Source: Chryseobacterium gleum
GTDB taxonomy: Bacteria; Bacteroidota; Bacteroidia; Flavobacteriales_F; PHOS-HE28
Length of the DNA: 38,260 nt
Reading direction: 5' to 3'
NCBI GenBank assembly: GCA_945872795.1
Contig: CAMCAZ010000035.1
Coordinates: 1 to 38,260, forward strand
The notes below the pieces were generated by a model. The model was given only the letters and a program-made list of their open reading frames with translations, ran no database searches and was not told the DNA's origin. Shown here in pieces: positions 7,753-17,015 of the stretch. The translations under genes were made by a program, and so were the position numbers. Every line of letters begins with the position of its first letter. The stretch's first letter is position 1.

Positions 7753-9132
7753 ATGCGCAGCACAACATGCATAGCACCTTTCCTGGCACTGGCCCTTCTG
7801 GTCGTTTCCTGCAGTGGATCCAAGTCCTTTTCCAAGAAAGCCGAGAAGCTCGATGAGGCAGGCTTGTACGCCGAAGCGGCGGACATGTACCTGCAGTCGG
7901 CACAGCGCAACATCAAGAATATCGACGCCAAGATCGGCCTGAAGAAGACCGGCCAACAGGTGCTGAACGACAAGCTCAGTGTGTTCTTCAAGAACATGGC
8001 CATGGGCGATAGCAAGGGCGAGGCCGTGTCCGCCTATCTGGAGGCCAAGCGCTACCAGGAACAGGTGCAACGGCTGGGCGTGGTGCTCGAAGTGCCGGAC
8101 CATTACAAGGCTGATTTCGATCGCGTGAAGGGCGAGCATCTCGTCGACCTGTACGATCAGGGTCAGGCGCTCTTGGCCAAGCAGGATTTCCGCGGGGCCG
8201 AGCAGGTGTTCTCCCAGATCGCCAAGCTCGAACCCAATTACAAGGATGCCAGCAGCCTGCAGGCTGTAGCCTACCTGGAGCCACTGTACCGTGCCGGCAT
8301 GTCTGATCTGGAAGGAGGGCGCTACCGCAAGGCCTACGATGAACTGAGCAGGGTGGTGGAGAAGGATGCGTCCTACAAGGATGCCGCGTCCCTGCGTCAA
8401 CAGGCGCTTACCAAGGGCCAGTACACCATCGCCGTGCTGCCCTTCACCTCGGATGTCAAGCGCGCTGAGATCACCTCGCGCGTGCAGGCCCATGCCATGA
8501 CCTCGCTGGTGGAGACCAAGGACCCCTTCCTGAAAGTGGTTGACCGGGAGAACATCGATCGCATCCTGGAGGAACAGCGACTGGGGCTCAGCGGCATCGT
8601 GGACGAACAGACCGCCGTGCGGGTGGGTAATCTCATCGGAGCACAGGCCGTGCTCATGGGCTCCGTCATCGACTACCGCGAGGAACCCGGCACCCTGCGT
8701 CGCAGCACCAAGGATGGCTTCGAGAGTTACCGCGTGCAGCAGGTGAACAAGGAGACCGGTGAGAAGTACTTCATCACTAAGTACAAGCCTGTTCGTTACA
8801 GCGAATTTTACCAGGAGAACAAGGTGGTCATGTCCTTCTCCTTCCGGTTGGTCTCCTTGGAGACCGGGGAAGTGCTGGCCAGCAAGGTGATGGACCGACA
8901 GGCCGAGGATCACATCTACTACGCCACTTACGACGGCAATGCCGATGCCCTGTTCCCTGCCAAGAACGGCTTGGTGGATGCCGCCGACCGCACGCGAAGT
9001 GACCTGCGCGGATTGCTCTCCGCACCGCGCGAGATGAAGAGCATCGCTACCCTGGGGTCGGAACTGGTGCGTACCGCATGCTCCACCATGGCATCCGATA
9101 TCCAACAGGACATCAGCAGCCGATTGCCGTGA
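7753..9132 (+). CDS. CsgG-like outer-membrane lipoprotein with TPR-like repeats
   Basis: The 459-residue product has a lipoprotein signal peptide with the lipobox VVSC at 17-20. Residues 25-215 are helical, with TPR-like units (AGLYAEAADMYLQSAQR, LAKQDFRGAEQVFSQIAKLEP and GGRYRKAYDELSRVVEKD). From residue 224 a CsgG-type domain starts YTIAVLPFTSD and includes DRENIDRILEEQRLGLSGI and RVGNLIGAQAVLMGSV. CsgG forms the curli secretion pore in E. coli, but CsgG-like domains also occur in LpoB- and FlgO-like proteins, and no curli subunit genes are nearby, so secretion is not implied. The stop overlaps the GTG start of the next gene (GTGA), indicating translational coupling to an LPP20-like partner. 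Confidence 0.88.
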   Translation: MRSTTCIAPFLALALLVVSCSGSKSFSKKAEKLDEAGLYAEAADMYLQSAQRNIKNIDAKIGLKKTGQQVLNDKLSVFFKNMAMGDSKGEAVSAYLEAKRYQEQVQRLGVVLEVPDHYKADFDRVKGEHLVDLYDQGQALLAKQDFRGAEQVFSQIAKLEPNYKDASSLQAVAYLEPLYRAGMSDLEGGRYRKAYDELSRVVEKDASYKDAASLRQQALTKGQYTIAVLPFTSDVKRAEITSRVQAHAMTSLVETKDPFLKVVDRENIDRILEEQRLGLSGIVDEQTAVRVGNLIGAQAVLMGSVIDYREEPGTLRRSTKDGFESYRVQQVNKETGEKYFITKYKPVRYSEFYQENKVVMSFSFRLVSLETGEVLASKVMDRQAEDHIYYATYDGNADALFPAKNGLVDAADRTRSDLRGLLSAPREMKSIATLGSELVRTACSTMASDIQQDISSRLP

Positions 9133-10511
9133 GAACGCTCATCCATATTTCCATCTTCGCTGCCGTATTGGGCTGTAAGGGCCGTCAGGAGACCCTGGTG
9201 ACACCGATGCCCGATGCTTCCCAGCGCCCGGCGTGGGTCTCCTCCCGGCCGGTGTCGTCGGCCTACTATGTCGGTGTTGGCATGGCCCCCCGCAGCCGAC
9301 CCGACCATCAGGAGACCGCCAAGATGAACGCGCTGAACGACCTGGCCAGCGAGATCAGCGTCAACGTGGAAGGGAACAGCCTGCTCTACACCCTGGACCG
9401 CAGGACCCAGTTCGACGAGACCTTCACCAACACCGTGCGCACCACCACCAGCGAGCAGATCGAAGGTTTCGAACTGGTGGACAGTTGGGAGAACGCCAAC
9501 GAGACCTGGACCTACTATCGCCTGTCCAAGGCGGAACATGCCCGCATCAAGGCCGAGCGCAAGGCACAGGCCATCGGAACGGCCACCGACCTGTACGCCA
9601 GGTCGCGCACCAGCCTCAGTTCCGGCGACCTGCGCGGGGCGGTGGACCAGGACCTGCGGGCCCTCATCGCCATGAAAGCCTACTGGGGTGAGAACGACCT
9701 GGTGGATATCGATGGCAAGCAGGTGCCCCTGGTCAATGAACTGTATGCCGACCTGCAGCGCCACACCAGCAGCGTGCACTTCTCCATCCTGCCCGAGCGC
9801 TGTGTCCTGGATCATGGCAACCGTTTTAAGCGTGAGCTGATGGTGAGCGCCACCTACGGCAATGGCGGCACCTCCCAGGACCTCATCCAACTACCGGTAT
9901 CGATCTCCTACTCCGGCATCAGCGGTCCGGTGGTGGAACTGAAGAGCACGGATGCAGAGGGACGTTTGCGCACCACCATTCAACGTGTGGACGTGTCGGC
10001 ATCCGTCAAGGAGGTGCTCGTTAAACTGGACATCGATCGCTTGGTGAGCCCTGAACTGGAACCGCCGCTGGTCAAGGCCTTGTTGGCAAGTCTCACCGTT
10101 CCGGAAAAACGCGCCATCATCGAACTGGCCATGCCCAAGGTCTTTATGCGGGCCAGTGAGACCAACCTGGGTGTGCCCGTGGGCGATGCCGGGGTGGCAA
10201 TGCCGGTGCGCGAGGAGATGACCAAACGCGGCTTCCGCTTCGTGGACCGCGAATCCGATGCCGACCTGCTGATGAACCTCAATGCCACCACCCGGCAGGG
10301 TGGTGAATCCTCCGGTTTCTTCACCACCTTCCTGGATGTGACCTACACCGTGCGTGATCGGCGCAGCCAGGATGTGGTGCATGAGGGCGGCAAACAGGCG
10401 GTCAAGGGTGTGCAACTGGCTTATGACAAGGCCGGTCTGGATGCTTACAAAAAGGCTGCAGCCGATGTCCGCAAGGAGCTCATCCCCGCCATGATGAGCG
10501 CTCTTTTTTAA
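9129..10511 (+). CDS. LPP20-like lipoprotein
   Basis: The start is a GTG at 9129 overlapping the stop of the preceding gene by 4 bp. It gives a 460-residue protein with a short lipoprotein signal whose lipobox VLGC ends at Cys16; an in-frame ATG 51 bp upstream would bury that signal. After the lipid anchor, RPAWVSSRPVSSAYYVGVGMA and the following helix KMNALNDLASEISVNVEG are typical of the LPP20/FlgP lipoprotein family, whose members often accompany CsgG-, FlgO- or LpoB-like proteins. Residues 230-460 form a second part with beta-rich repeats, not recognised with confidence. Its probable role is in the periplasm or at the outer membrane together with the CsgG-like partner; the precise function is unknown. 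Confidence 0.82.
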   Translation: MRTLIHISIFAAVLGCKGRQETLVTPMPDASQRPAWVSSRPVSSAYYVGVGMAPRSRPDHQETAKMNALNDLASEISVNVEGNSLLYTLDRRTQFDETFTNTVRTTTSEQIEGFELVDSWENANETWTYYRLSKAEHARIKAERKAQAIGTATDLYARSRTSLSSGDLRGAVDQDLRALIAMKAYWGENDLVDIDGKQVPLVNELYADLQRHTSSVHFSILPERCVLDHGNRFKRELMVSATYGNGGTSQDLIQLPVSISYSGISGPVVELKSTDAEGRLRTTIQRVDVSASVKEVLVKLDIDRLVSPELEPPLVKALLASLTVPEKRAIIELAMPKVFMRASETNLGVPVGDAGVAMPVREEMTKRGFRFVDRESDADLLMNLNATTRQGGESSGFFTTFLDVTYTVRDRRSQDVVHEGGKQAVKGVQLAYDKAGLDAYKKAAADVRKELIPAMMSALF

Positions 10512-10588
10512 GTTTGACGGGCATTGCCGAAGTTTGGCACGCATTTGGGATTAGCACCAACAACAGACACCATCAACGTCCTACAACC

Positions 10589-11182
10589 ATGAATATCCTG
10601 AACACCAACCGCCCATTGACGGTCCTGATGACGGCGCTGATGCTGTCCGGAGCCTTGACCGCCTGCAAAAAGAAGAAAGAGCTCGTAACCGACACCATGC
10701 CCACCGGTGAGACCGAGATCAAGGTGATGTGCTCGGGCCCCGAGTTCTTCACCAACGACAAGGTCTTCCGCCAGAACGCCGTGGGGGAGAGCCTCGACCA
10801 GATGACCTCCAAGAACAAGGCCCTCAGTGCTGCCCGTGGTCTGCTGGCCGCCGACATCAACACCCAGATCAAACGGGTGATCGACAGCTACGTCAACAGC
10901 CGCGAGATGAACAACCGCGAGGAAGTGGCCGAGCGCTACGAAGGCCTCACTCGCGAAGTGGTGGACCAAAAGCTCACCGGCACGAAGACCATCTGCGAGA
11001 AGCAGGTGACGGTGAACGGAACCGGCAACTACAAGACCTACATCGCCATCGAACTCAGCGCCCAGGACCTGCTCTCCGCTTACAACGAGCGTCTGAGCAG
11101 CGACGAGCGCCTCCGCGTGGACTACGACTACGAGAAGTTCAAAGAGACCTTCGAGGCCGAGATGAACAAGATGGGCAAGTAA
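10589..11182 (+). CDS. Small lipoprotein of the CsgG/LPP20 cluster
   Basis: The 197-residue product has a lipoprotein signal ending in the lipobox LTAC (Cys26), followed by a Lys-rich patch KKKKE. The rest is a mostly helical domain with KNKALSAARGLLAADINTQI and ERYEGLTREVVDQKL. This resembles the helix-plus-strand layout of LPP20-type proteins (a conserved residue-rich start followed by a helix with AARxxLA), so it may be a short paralogue of the preceding gene; this is inference. The start at 10589 was chosen for the signal peptide. It lies 77 bp after the LPP20-like gene and is followed at once by a strong terminator, which makes it the last gene of the cluster. Confidence 0.8.
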   Translation: MNILNTNRPLTVLMTALMLSGALTACKKKKELVTDTMPTGETEIKVMCSGPEFFTNDKVFRQNAVGESLDQMTSKNKALSAARGLLAADINTQIKRVIDSYVNSREMNNREEVAERYEGLTREVVDQKLTGTKTICEKQVTVNGTGNYKTYIAIELSAQDLLSAYNERLSSDERLRVDYDYEKFKETFEAEMNKMGK

Positions 11183-11202
11183 GCCCTCCTCCACCATCTG
11201 AT

Positions 11203-11236
11203 GGAAAGCCTCCGGTGACGGGGGCTTTCCCGTTTT
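11203..11236 (+). terminator. Intrinsic terminator of the envelope lipoprotein cluster
   Basis: A 12-bp stem (GGAAAGCCTCCG / CGGGGGCTTTCC, one G-T pair) with a GTGA loop at 11215-11218 is followed by CGTTTTCTG. It begins 21 bp after the stop codon. Confidence 0.85.
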
Positions 11237-11242
11237 CTGTCA

Positions 11243-11250
11243 GACCTTTG
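11243..11250 (+). promoter_or_regulatory. Possible -7 element for the DUF423 gene
   Basis: GACCTTTG differs by one base from TAnnTTTG and lies 32 bp before the DUF423 ATG, just after the terminator. No convincing -33 element is present. Confidence 0.3.
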
Positions 11251-11282
11251 TCCCCTTCATCTTCACCACCCAGCACCTGTTC

Positions 11283-11684
11283 ATGAAGGATCAACGCATC
11301 GCCGTCGGCGCTTTGCTCTTGCTTATCGCCGTGGCAGCCGGCGCTTTCGGCGCCCATGGCCTGCGTGCACGGCTCTCACCGCAGGCCCTGGCCCAATGGC
11401 ACACCGCTGTGGAGTACCAGTTCTACCATGGCCTTGGGATCCTGTTGGTGGTCGCATTGTCAGAGCGCCTCGGTACGGGCTCCGTGCGCTGGGCATGCCG
11501 TCTGTTCCTGGGTGGTACCCTGCTCTTCAGTGGCTCCATCTACCTGCTGAGCACCAGGGAGTTGACCGGCTTTCACGGTATCGGGTCCATGCTCGGGCCG
11601 ATCACCCCGCTCGGCGGCCTGCTGCTGATGGCGGGCTGGGCGACCCTGTTGATATCCGCTGTACGACGATCTGACGTCGGTTAG
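11283..11684 (+). CDS. DUF423 (YgdD-type) membrane protein
   Basis: This 133-residue integral membrane protein has four predicted transmembrane segments, the first spanning residues 7-24. It carries the family hallmark AAGAFGAHGLRARLSPQAL (19-37) and VEYQFYHGLGILLV, followed by FLGGTLLFSGSIYLL and IGSMLGPITPLGGLLLMAGW. Members are inner-membrane proteins of unknown function. The length is normal. It stands between the terminator of the lipoprotein cluster and the promoter of pckA, so it may be its own transcription unit. Confidence 0.9.
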   Translation: MKDQRIAVGALLLLIAVAAGAFGAHGLRARLSPQALAQWHTAVEYQFYHGLGILLVVALSERLGTGSVRWACRLFLGGTLLFSGSIYLLSTRELTGFHGIGSMLGPITPLGGLLLMAGWATLLISAVRRSDVG

Positions 11685-11705
11685 GTCCACGATCACGGAA
11701 GGACC

Positions 11706-11714
11706 TACTTTTGC
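11706..11714 (+). promoter_or_regulatory. -7 element of the pckA promoter
   Basis: TACTTTTGC matches the Bacteroidota -7 consensus TAnnTTTGC exactly and lies 26 bp before the pckA ATG. A TTAGG about 20 bp upstream is only a weak -33 candidate. Confidence 0.6.
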
Positions 11715-11740
11715 GCTCCCATTACTCAACCTTTAGGAAC

Positions 11741-13354
<1,614 letters not shown>

Positions 13355-13374
13355 GCGCACCATCGTTCCTCTTG

Positions 13375-13409
13375 GAGGCCCTTCCGGGAACGGAGGGGCC
13401 TCTTTGTTC
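13375..13409 (+). terminator. Intrinsic terminator of pckA
   Basis: A 12-bp stem (GAGGCCCTTCCG / CGGAGGGGCCTC, one G-T pair) with a GGAA loop at 13387-13390 is followed by TTTGTT. It starts 20 bp after the pckA stop. Confidence 0.85.
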
Positions 13410-13461
13410 GGGAACGGTCCGGATCTTGCACAGCGGCAGAGAGCTGCGACACCGATCCGGC

Positions 13462-13470
13462 TACCTTTGC
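13462..13470 (+). promoter_or_regulatory. -7 element upstream of the S41-like gene
   Basis: TACCTTTGC matches TAnnTTTGC exactly and lies 16 bp before the ATG at 13487. No -33 element is found at the usual spacing. Confidence 0.5.
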
Positions 13471-13486
13471 CGCCCTTTCCGAGGTC

Positions 13487-14941
13487 ATGAGGAGGATGAG
13501 AACGTGTTCATTGCTGGTCGCTGCTGTACTGGCGGTCTCCGCGCTTGCACAGGGATCCAACACGGGCGGACCTTTCTACCCTGAAAAGCTGCATTCCGAT
13601 CTGGAGGTGCTGCGGGATGTCCTTCACCGTGCCCATCCCGATCCCTATCGCTACGCCACGCAGGCCGGCCTGGACCGTGCCTTCGACGCGGTGCTGGACA
13701 GCATAACCGTCCCACTGGACAGGCAGGCCTTCCTCAACGCCCTGATGCCGGTCTTCCACCTGGTGGGCGACGCGCATTGCTACCCCGATCTGCCTGCCAC
13801 ACAGCGGGGACGGATCGAACAGGAACTGCCCGTGATCCCCATCAAGGTGAGCATCCTCAACGAAGGGCTCTACGTGGAGGAGGAGCTGAAAGGGTTTCGG
13901 AGCCTGCCCCTCGGCGTTCGGATCCTGTCGATCAATGGACACAGCGCCGAGCATATCCTGCAACGCCTGGGGCGCATGATCACCGTGGACGGCGCGAACA
14001 CCACCCTGCGCGTCAGAAGGTTGGAGAAGGAGTTCCCCTGGCTGTACCGGCGGTACATTGATGCCTCCAGCTCTTTCACGGTGCGCTATCAGATGACCGA
14101 TGGCAGCGAGGCGGAACAGAAGGTCTTTGCCATGACCGGTGAAGAGATGGCCAGGACACGTAAACCCGATGGGGCCGGGTTGAACTCTTGGCGCGTGTTC
14201 TGGGACCAGGACAGCGAGGCCCTGTGGGTCACGCTCCGCACTCTGGACCTGGATACGCTGGCAGCAGCGGGCATCCGTCCGGATAGATTCCTGGCCGCCA
14301 TGCTGAAGGACGCCCGGCGGAACAAGGCCCGTTCGGTGGTCTTTGACCTGCGCGGTGCGGGTGGCCGCGACCTGGCTGCTGCCGAACTGGTCTTTGCCAG
14401 CGTCGCCAAAGCCCCTTTCCGGGTGGTGCAGAGCATGACCGTACGGAGCATCGATCCAGCCCTTGGACCCCTCGCGGGCCTTCCCGCCGATCACCTCAGC
14501 ATGGTGCTGGACCAGTTCGTGCCCGGACCCAACGGAGTGTCCCACCTGCGGCCGGACGACACGCGCCTGGTACCTCTGCAGCCCATGGCCAAGGCCTTTC
14601 AAGGCAAGGTTTATGTGGTCTGCGATGGAATGACCCGCGATGCCGGTGCCGCCTTGGTGATGTTGGCCAAACGAACGGGCAGGGCCCGTGTGGTGGGCGA
14701 GGAGGTGGGCTCCAACGCGCTGAGCTTCACGGGTGGTCGGGCCTTGACCACCGTGCTGCCGCATTCCGGCATTGAGCTGCATGTGCCGCTGATGCGCTAC
14801 GTCCCCGATGGCATGCCTTCGGGTCCGATGGACCATGGTGAACGGCCCCACCACGAGGTGGAGCAACAGCCCTGGGGGATCGCCAAAGGACGCGACACCA
14901 TCCGTGAGGCCTTGTTGGAGATGATCCGCGAGCTGCGATGA
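13487..14941 (+). CDS. S41 peptidase-like secreted protein, probably inactive
   Basis: The 484-residue product has a signal peptide (about 1-22, ending SALAQ). A helical N-terminal S41 domain includes LRDVLHRAHPDPYRY and FHLVGDAHCYPDLP; a PDZ-like region contains LPLGVRILSINGHSAEHIL; the C-terminal peptidase fold includes ARSVVFDLRGAGGRDLAAAE and RARVVGEEVGSNALSFTGGR. In active S41 enzymes the serine sits in a T-x-S-A-[AG] motif; here the aligned stretch reads GMTRDAGAALV with Asp385 in its place. The protein may be a binding or scaffold pseudo-enzyme. A second in-frame ATG at 13496 is a possible alternative start. The stop overlaps the start of the substrate-binding lipoprotein gene (ATGA), so the two are probably made together. 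Confidence 0.82.
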   Translation: MRRMRTCSLLVAAVLAVSALAQGSNTGGPFYPEKLHSDLEVLRDVLHRAHPDPYRYATQAGLDRAFDAVLDSITVPLDRQAFLNALMPVFHLVGDAHCYPDLPATQRGRIEQELPVIPIKVSILNEGLYVEEELKGFRSLPLGVRILSINGHSAEHILQRLGRMITVDGANTTLRVRRLEKEFPWLYRRYIDASSSFTVRYQMTDGSEAEQKVFAMTGEEMARTRKPDGAGLNSWRVFWDQDSEALWVTLRTLDLDTLAAAGIRPDRFLAAMLKDARRNKARSVVFDLRGAGGRDLAAAELVFASVAKAPFRVVQSMTVRSIDPALGPLAGLPADHLSMVLDQFVPGPNGVSHLRPDDTRLVPLQPMAKAFQGKVYVVCDGMTRDAGAALVMLAKRTGRARVVGEEVGSNALSFTGGRALTTVLPHSGIELHVPLMRYVPDGMPSGPMDHGERPHHEVEQQPWGIAKGRDTIREALLEMIRELR

Positions 14942-15999
14942 AGTGGTCGGTACTGGCCACAGCTGTCATCCTGACCGCGTGCGGTCCTCGTTCGCAGCCT
15001 CCCACGGACAACGCCTGGACGGATGAGGCGAACGCGCACGCCCGTTTTTTCCGCCTTCAGACCAGGGGGGGGCAACACCGCGCACTGGTCTTCGGACCCG
15101 GTGGGACGGACGATACACTGGCCGTGATCGACCTTTCCGCGACGCCCTGGCAGCGCGTGGCCGTGATGAGCACCACCCATGTACCCTACATCAGTGCCTT
15201 GGGCCTGACGGACCATATCGTTGCTGCGGCCTACCTGGATGCGGTGAGGGACGCTTCCCTGCGCCAACGGATCCTCAATGGACAGGTGGTGGAACTGGTG
15301 ACCGGGGAACGCCTGGACCGGGAGCAGTTGATGCTGCTGAGTCCGGACGCCTTGTTTGACCAGCCCTTCGGTCGCGCCGACCGGGCTCCTCGGGCCGAAG
15401 GTGTCCTCACGGTTCCGGTCACGGAATATCTTGAAGAGCACCCACTGGGCCGTGCGGAATGGATCCGGTTCTTCGGTGCCGTGATGGGGAGGAAGGCCCA
15501 GACCGATTCCCTGTTCGCCGCGATCGAAGCACGCTACGATGAGGCCGCCCAACGGGTGGATACCGTGACCACCCGTCCCGTGGTGTTCTTCGGCAGCACC
15601 TGGCAGGGCCGATTCCATGCTGCTGCGGGGAACAGCTATATGGTGCGCACCCTGCGTGATGCCGGCGGCACACCGTGGGCGAAGGACACCATGCTAAGGG
15701 AGAACCCTCCGGTGGATATCGAAGGCATGATGGCCCTGGCCGATGAAGTGGACCATGTGGGACTGGTGGTCGCCCTGCGCTCACCGCCTGATGCCCGTGC
15801 ATTGATGGGGGGCGATGAACGGCTGGCACATGCCCGCGGGGTGGAACAAGGCGGGTTCTACGCCAACAGCGAAGCCACCGATGTCTTCGGACAGGCCCTG
15901 CTGGAACCCGAGGTGGTGCTGCTCGACCTGATCAAGGTCCTGCATCCGGAACGTGCGCAGGACCATACCCCGCGCTATTTCCACCGCATCGTTCAATAG
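14938..15999 (+). CDS. ABC transporter substrate-binding lipoprotein (TroA/BtuF-like)
   Basis: This 353-residue protein has a lipoprotein signal with the lipobox LTAC ending at Cys15. Its body resembles class III periplasmic binding proteins for iron chelates or cobalamin: VAVMSTTHVPYISALGLTDHIVAAAYLD in the first lobe, LMLLSPDALFD, then VVFFGSTWQGRFHAAAGNSYM and VDIEGMMALADEVDHV in the second lobe. These proteins deliver a chelated metal or corrinoid to an inner-membrane ABC importer. No permease or ATPase gene is in the window, so the ligand and transporter are unknown. Its start overlaps the stop of the S41-like gene by 4 bp. At the 3' end it overlaps the convergent Mpo1-like gene by 7 bp. 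Confidence 0.82.
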   Translation: MKWSVLATAVILTACGPRSQPPTDNAWTDEANAHARFFRLQTRGGQHRALVFGPGGTDDTLAVIDLSATPWQRVAVMSTTHVPYISALGLTDHIVAAAYLDAVRDASLRQRILNGQVVELVTGERLDREQLMLLSPDALFDQPFGRADRAPRAEGVLTVPVTEYLEEHPLGRAEWIRFFGAVMGRKAQTDSLFAAIEARYDEAAQRVDTVTTRPVVFFGSTWQGRFHAAAGNSYMVRTLRDAGGTPWAKDTMLRENPPVDIEGMMALADEVDHVGLVVALRSPPDARALMGGDERLAHARGVEQGGFYANSEATDVFGQALLEPEVVLLDLIKVLHPERAQDHTPRYFHRIVQ

Positions 16000-16466
16000 C
16001 TGATGCCCAGCCGCCGGTAGATGAAGCCCATCAGCCAGGCCGGACCGATCATCAGGAACTGCAGGTCGTCCAGGAAGCTGGGTTTCTTCCCCTCCACCTT
16101 GTGGCCGTAGAACTGTCCGATCCAGGCGGCTACGAAGAGCACCAGGGCGATGGACCACAATGGCCGATCAGCGTGGGTATCCAGCCAGGCACTGAGCAGC
16201 AGGCAGAGACCGCTGAACAGCGCCATTCCGAACATGATGGGTATGGACAGGCGCACGTAGAACAAGGCAACGAGCAGCAAGGCTGACATCGCCGCCCAAC
16301 CGCTGGGCAGCCAGGGTGTGGAGGGCCATCCGGGGATACTCCAGAGCAGCGCGACCAAGCAGAAATAGATGGTGGGCACACAGATCCAGTGGATCAGTTT
16401 GTTGGTGGGGTTCCGGTGGCTTTCGCCGTAGGCGTCGAACCACTGCTGGATGCTGCGCGCGGCCAT
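15993..16466 (-). CDS. Mpo1-like (DUF962) membrane protein
   Basis: The 157-residue product has four hydrophobic segments and the conserved histidine motifs of the Mpo1/YGL010W family: YGESHRNPTNKLIHW (residues 13-27) near the N-terminus and QFYGHKVEGKKPSFLDDLQF in the second half. Yeast Mpo1 is an Fe(II)-dependent dioxygenase acting on 2-hydroxy fatty acids; the bacterial members share the histidines but are mostly uncharacterised, so this activity is an inference. It is the last gene of the four-gene minus-strand group that starts at the TPR gene, beginning 4 bp after the DinB-like stop. Its stop overlaps the end of the convergent binding-protein gene. Confidence 0.88.
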   Translation of the reverse strand: MAARSIQQWFDAYGESHRNPTNKLIHWICVPTIYFCLVALLWSIPGWPSTPWLPSGWAAMSALLLVALFYVRLSIPIMFGMALFSGLCLLLSAWLDTHADRPLWSIALVLFVAAWIGQFYGHKVEGKKPSFLDDLQFLMIGPAWLMGFIYRRLGISY

Positions 16467-16470
16467 GGCT

Positions 16471-16989
16471 TCAGAGGTATCGTTCGTTGATCACGGTGAG
16501 GTGATGGGACGTATGCCCGGCGATGATCCAGCCCAACGCACGCACCGTCACGCGCCCCCTGTTCGCCGTGCCCCACCTCACGAGCATCCCGTCCGTGAAG
16601 CTCTGGAACAGGTCCATGGTGCCGGCCCTTACGGTGCGCCACTCGGTGGTGAGCTCGGCCCAAGGGCGGCGGTCGGTATCGGCGTTCGCCACGTAGGCAT
16701 CCTCATCGAAACCCGGCAGCGAGGCCTGTTCACCCCGCGCAAAACAGAGGGCGCGGTAGGCCATGATCCGCTCGCAATCGGTTAGGTGCTGCACCACCTC
16801 GCGCAGGCTCCATTTGCCGGCAGCGTAGCGATGCAGACTTCGATCGGCCCTGACCGTGTCCAAGGTGCGCAGGGTCTGCTTGGTGTTCTGGTCCAAGGCG
16901 TCGAACAGGTCCGAGCCCTCCATGCGGGTCACGTAACCGTGGTAGAAGGGAGGCATTTCCTCCAAGGCCGGACGGCGAGCTTCGATCAT
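16471..16989 (-). CDS. DinB-like (DUF664/DinB superfamily) protein
   Basis: The 172-residue product folds as a four-helix DinB bundle by sequence pattern. The expected metal-binding histidines are in place: VVQHLTDCERIM in helix 2 and GWIIAGHTSHHLTVINERYL at the C-terminus. Relatives include bacillithiol or mycothiol transferases and many proteins of unknown activity; the substrate cannot be told from sequence. The start at 16989 gives the usual family length; the frame is open further upstream, but that part overlaps the DUF218 gene antisense-free in another frame and is less likely. It lies 26 bp after the DUF218 gene and 4 bp before the Mpo1-like gene. Confidence 0.85.
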   Translation of the reverse strand: MIEARRPALEEMPPFYHGYVTRMEGSDLFDALDQNTKQTLRTLDTVRADRSLHRYAAGKWSLREVVQHLTDCERIMAYRALCFARGEQASLPGFDEDAYVANADTDRRPWAELTTEWRTVRAGTMDLFQSFTDGMLVRWGTANRGRVTVRALGWIIAGHTSHHLTVINERYL

Positions 16990-17015
16990 GATCCCAAGAT
17001 AGGGATCCACGTCGC

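Noticed and set aside
9078-9128. Upstream ATG start for the LPP20-like gene
   Set aside because: It would place the lipoprotein signal 17 residues inside the protein; the GTG at 9129 fits both the signal and the overlap with the previous stop.
7049-10544. Long antisense frames opposite the DUF4476, CsgG-like and LPP20-like genes
   Set aside because: They are His/Gly/Leu-rich products of strong third-position GC bias; the plus-strand genes have signal peptides and known domains.
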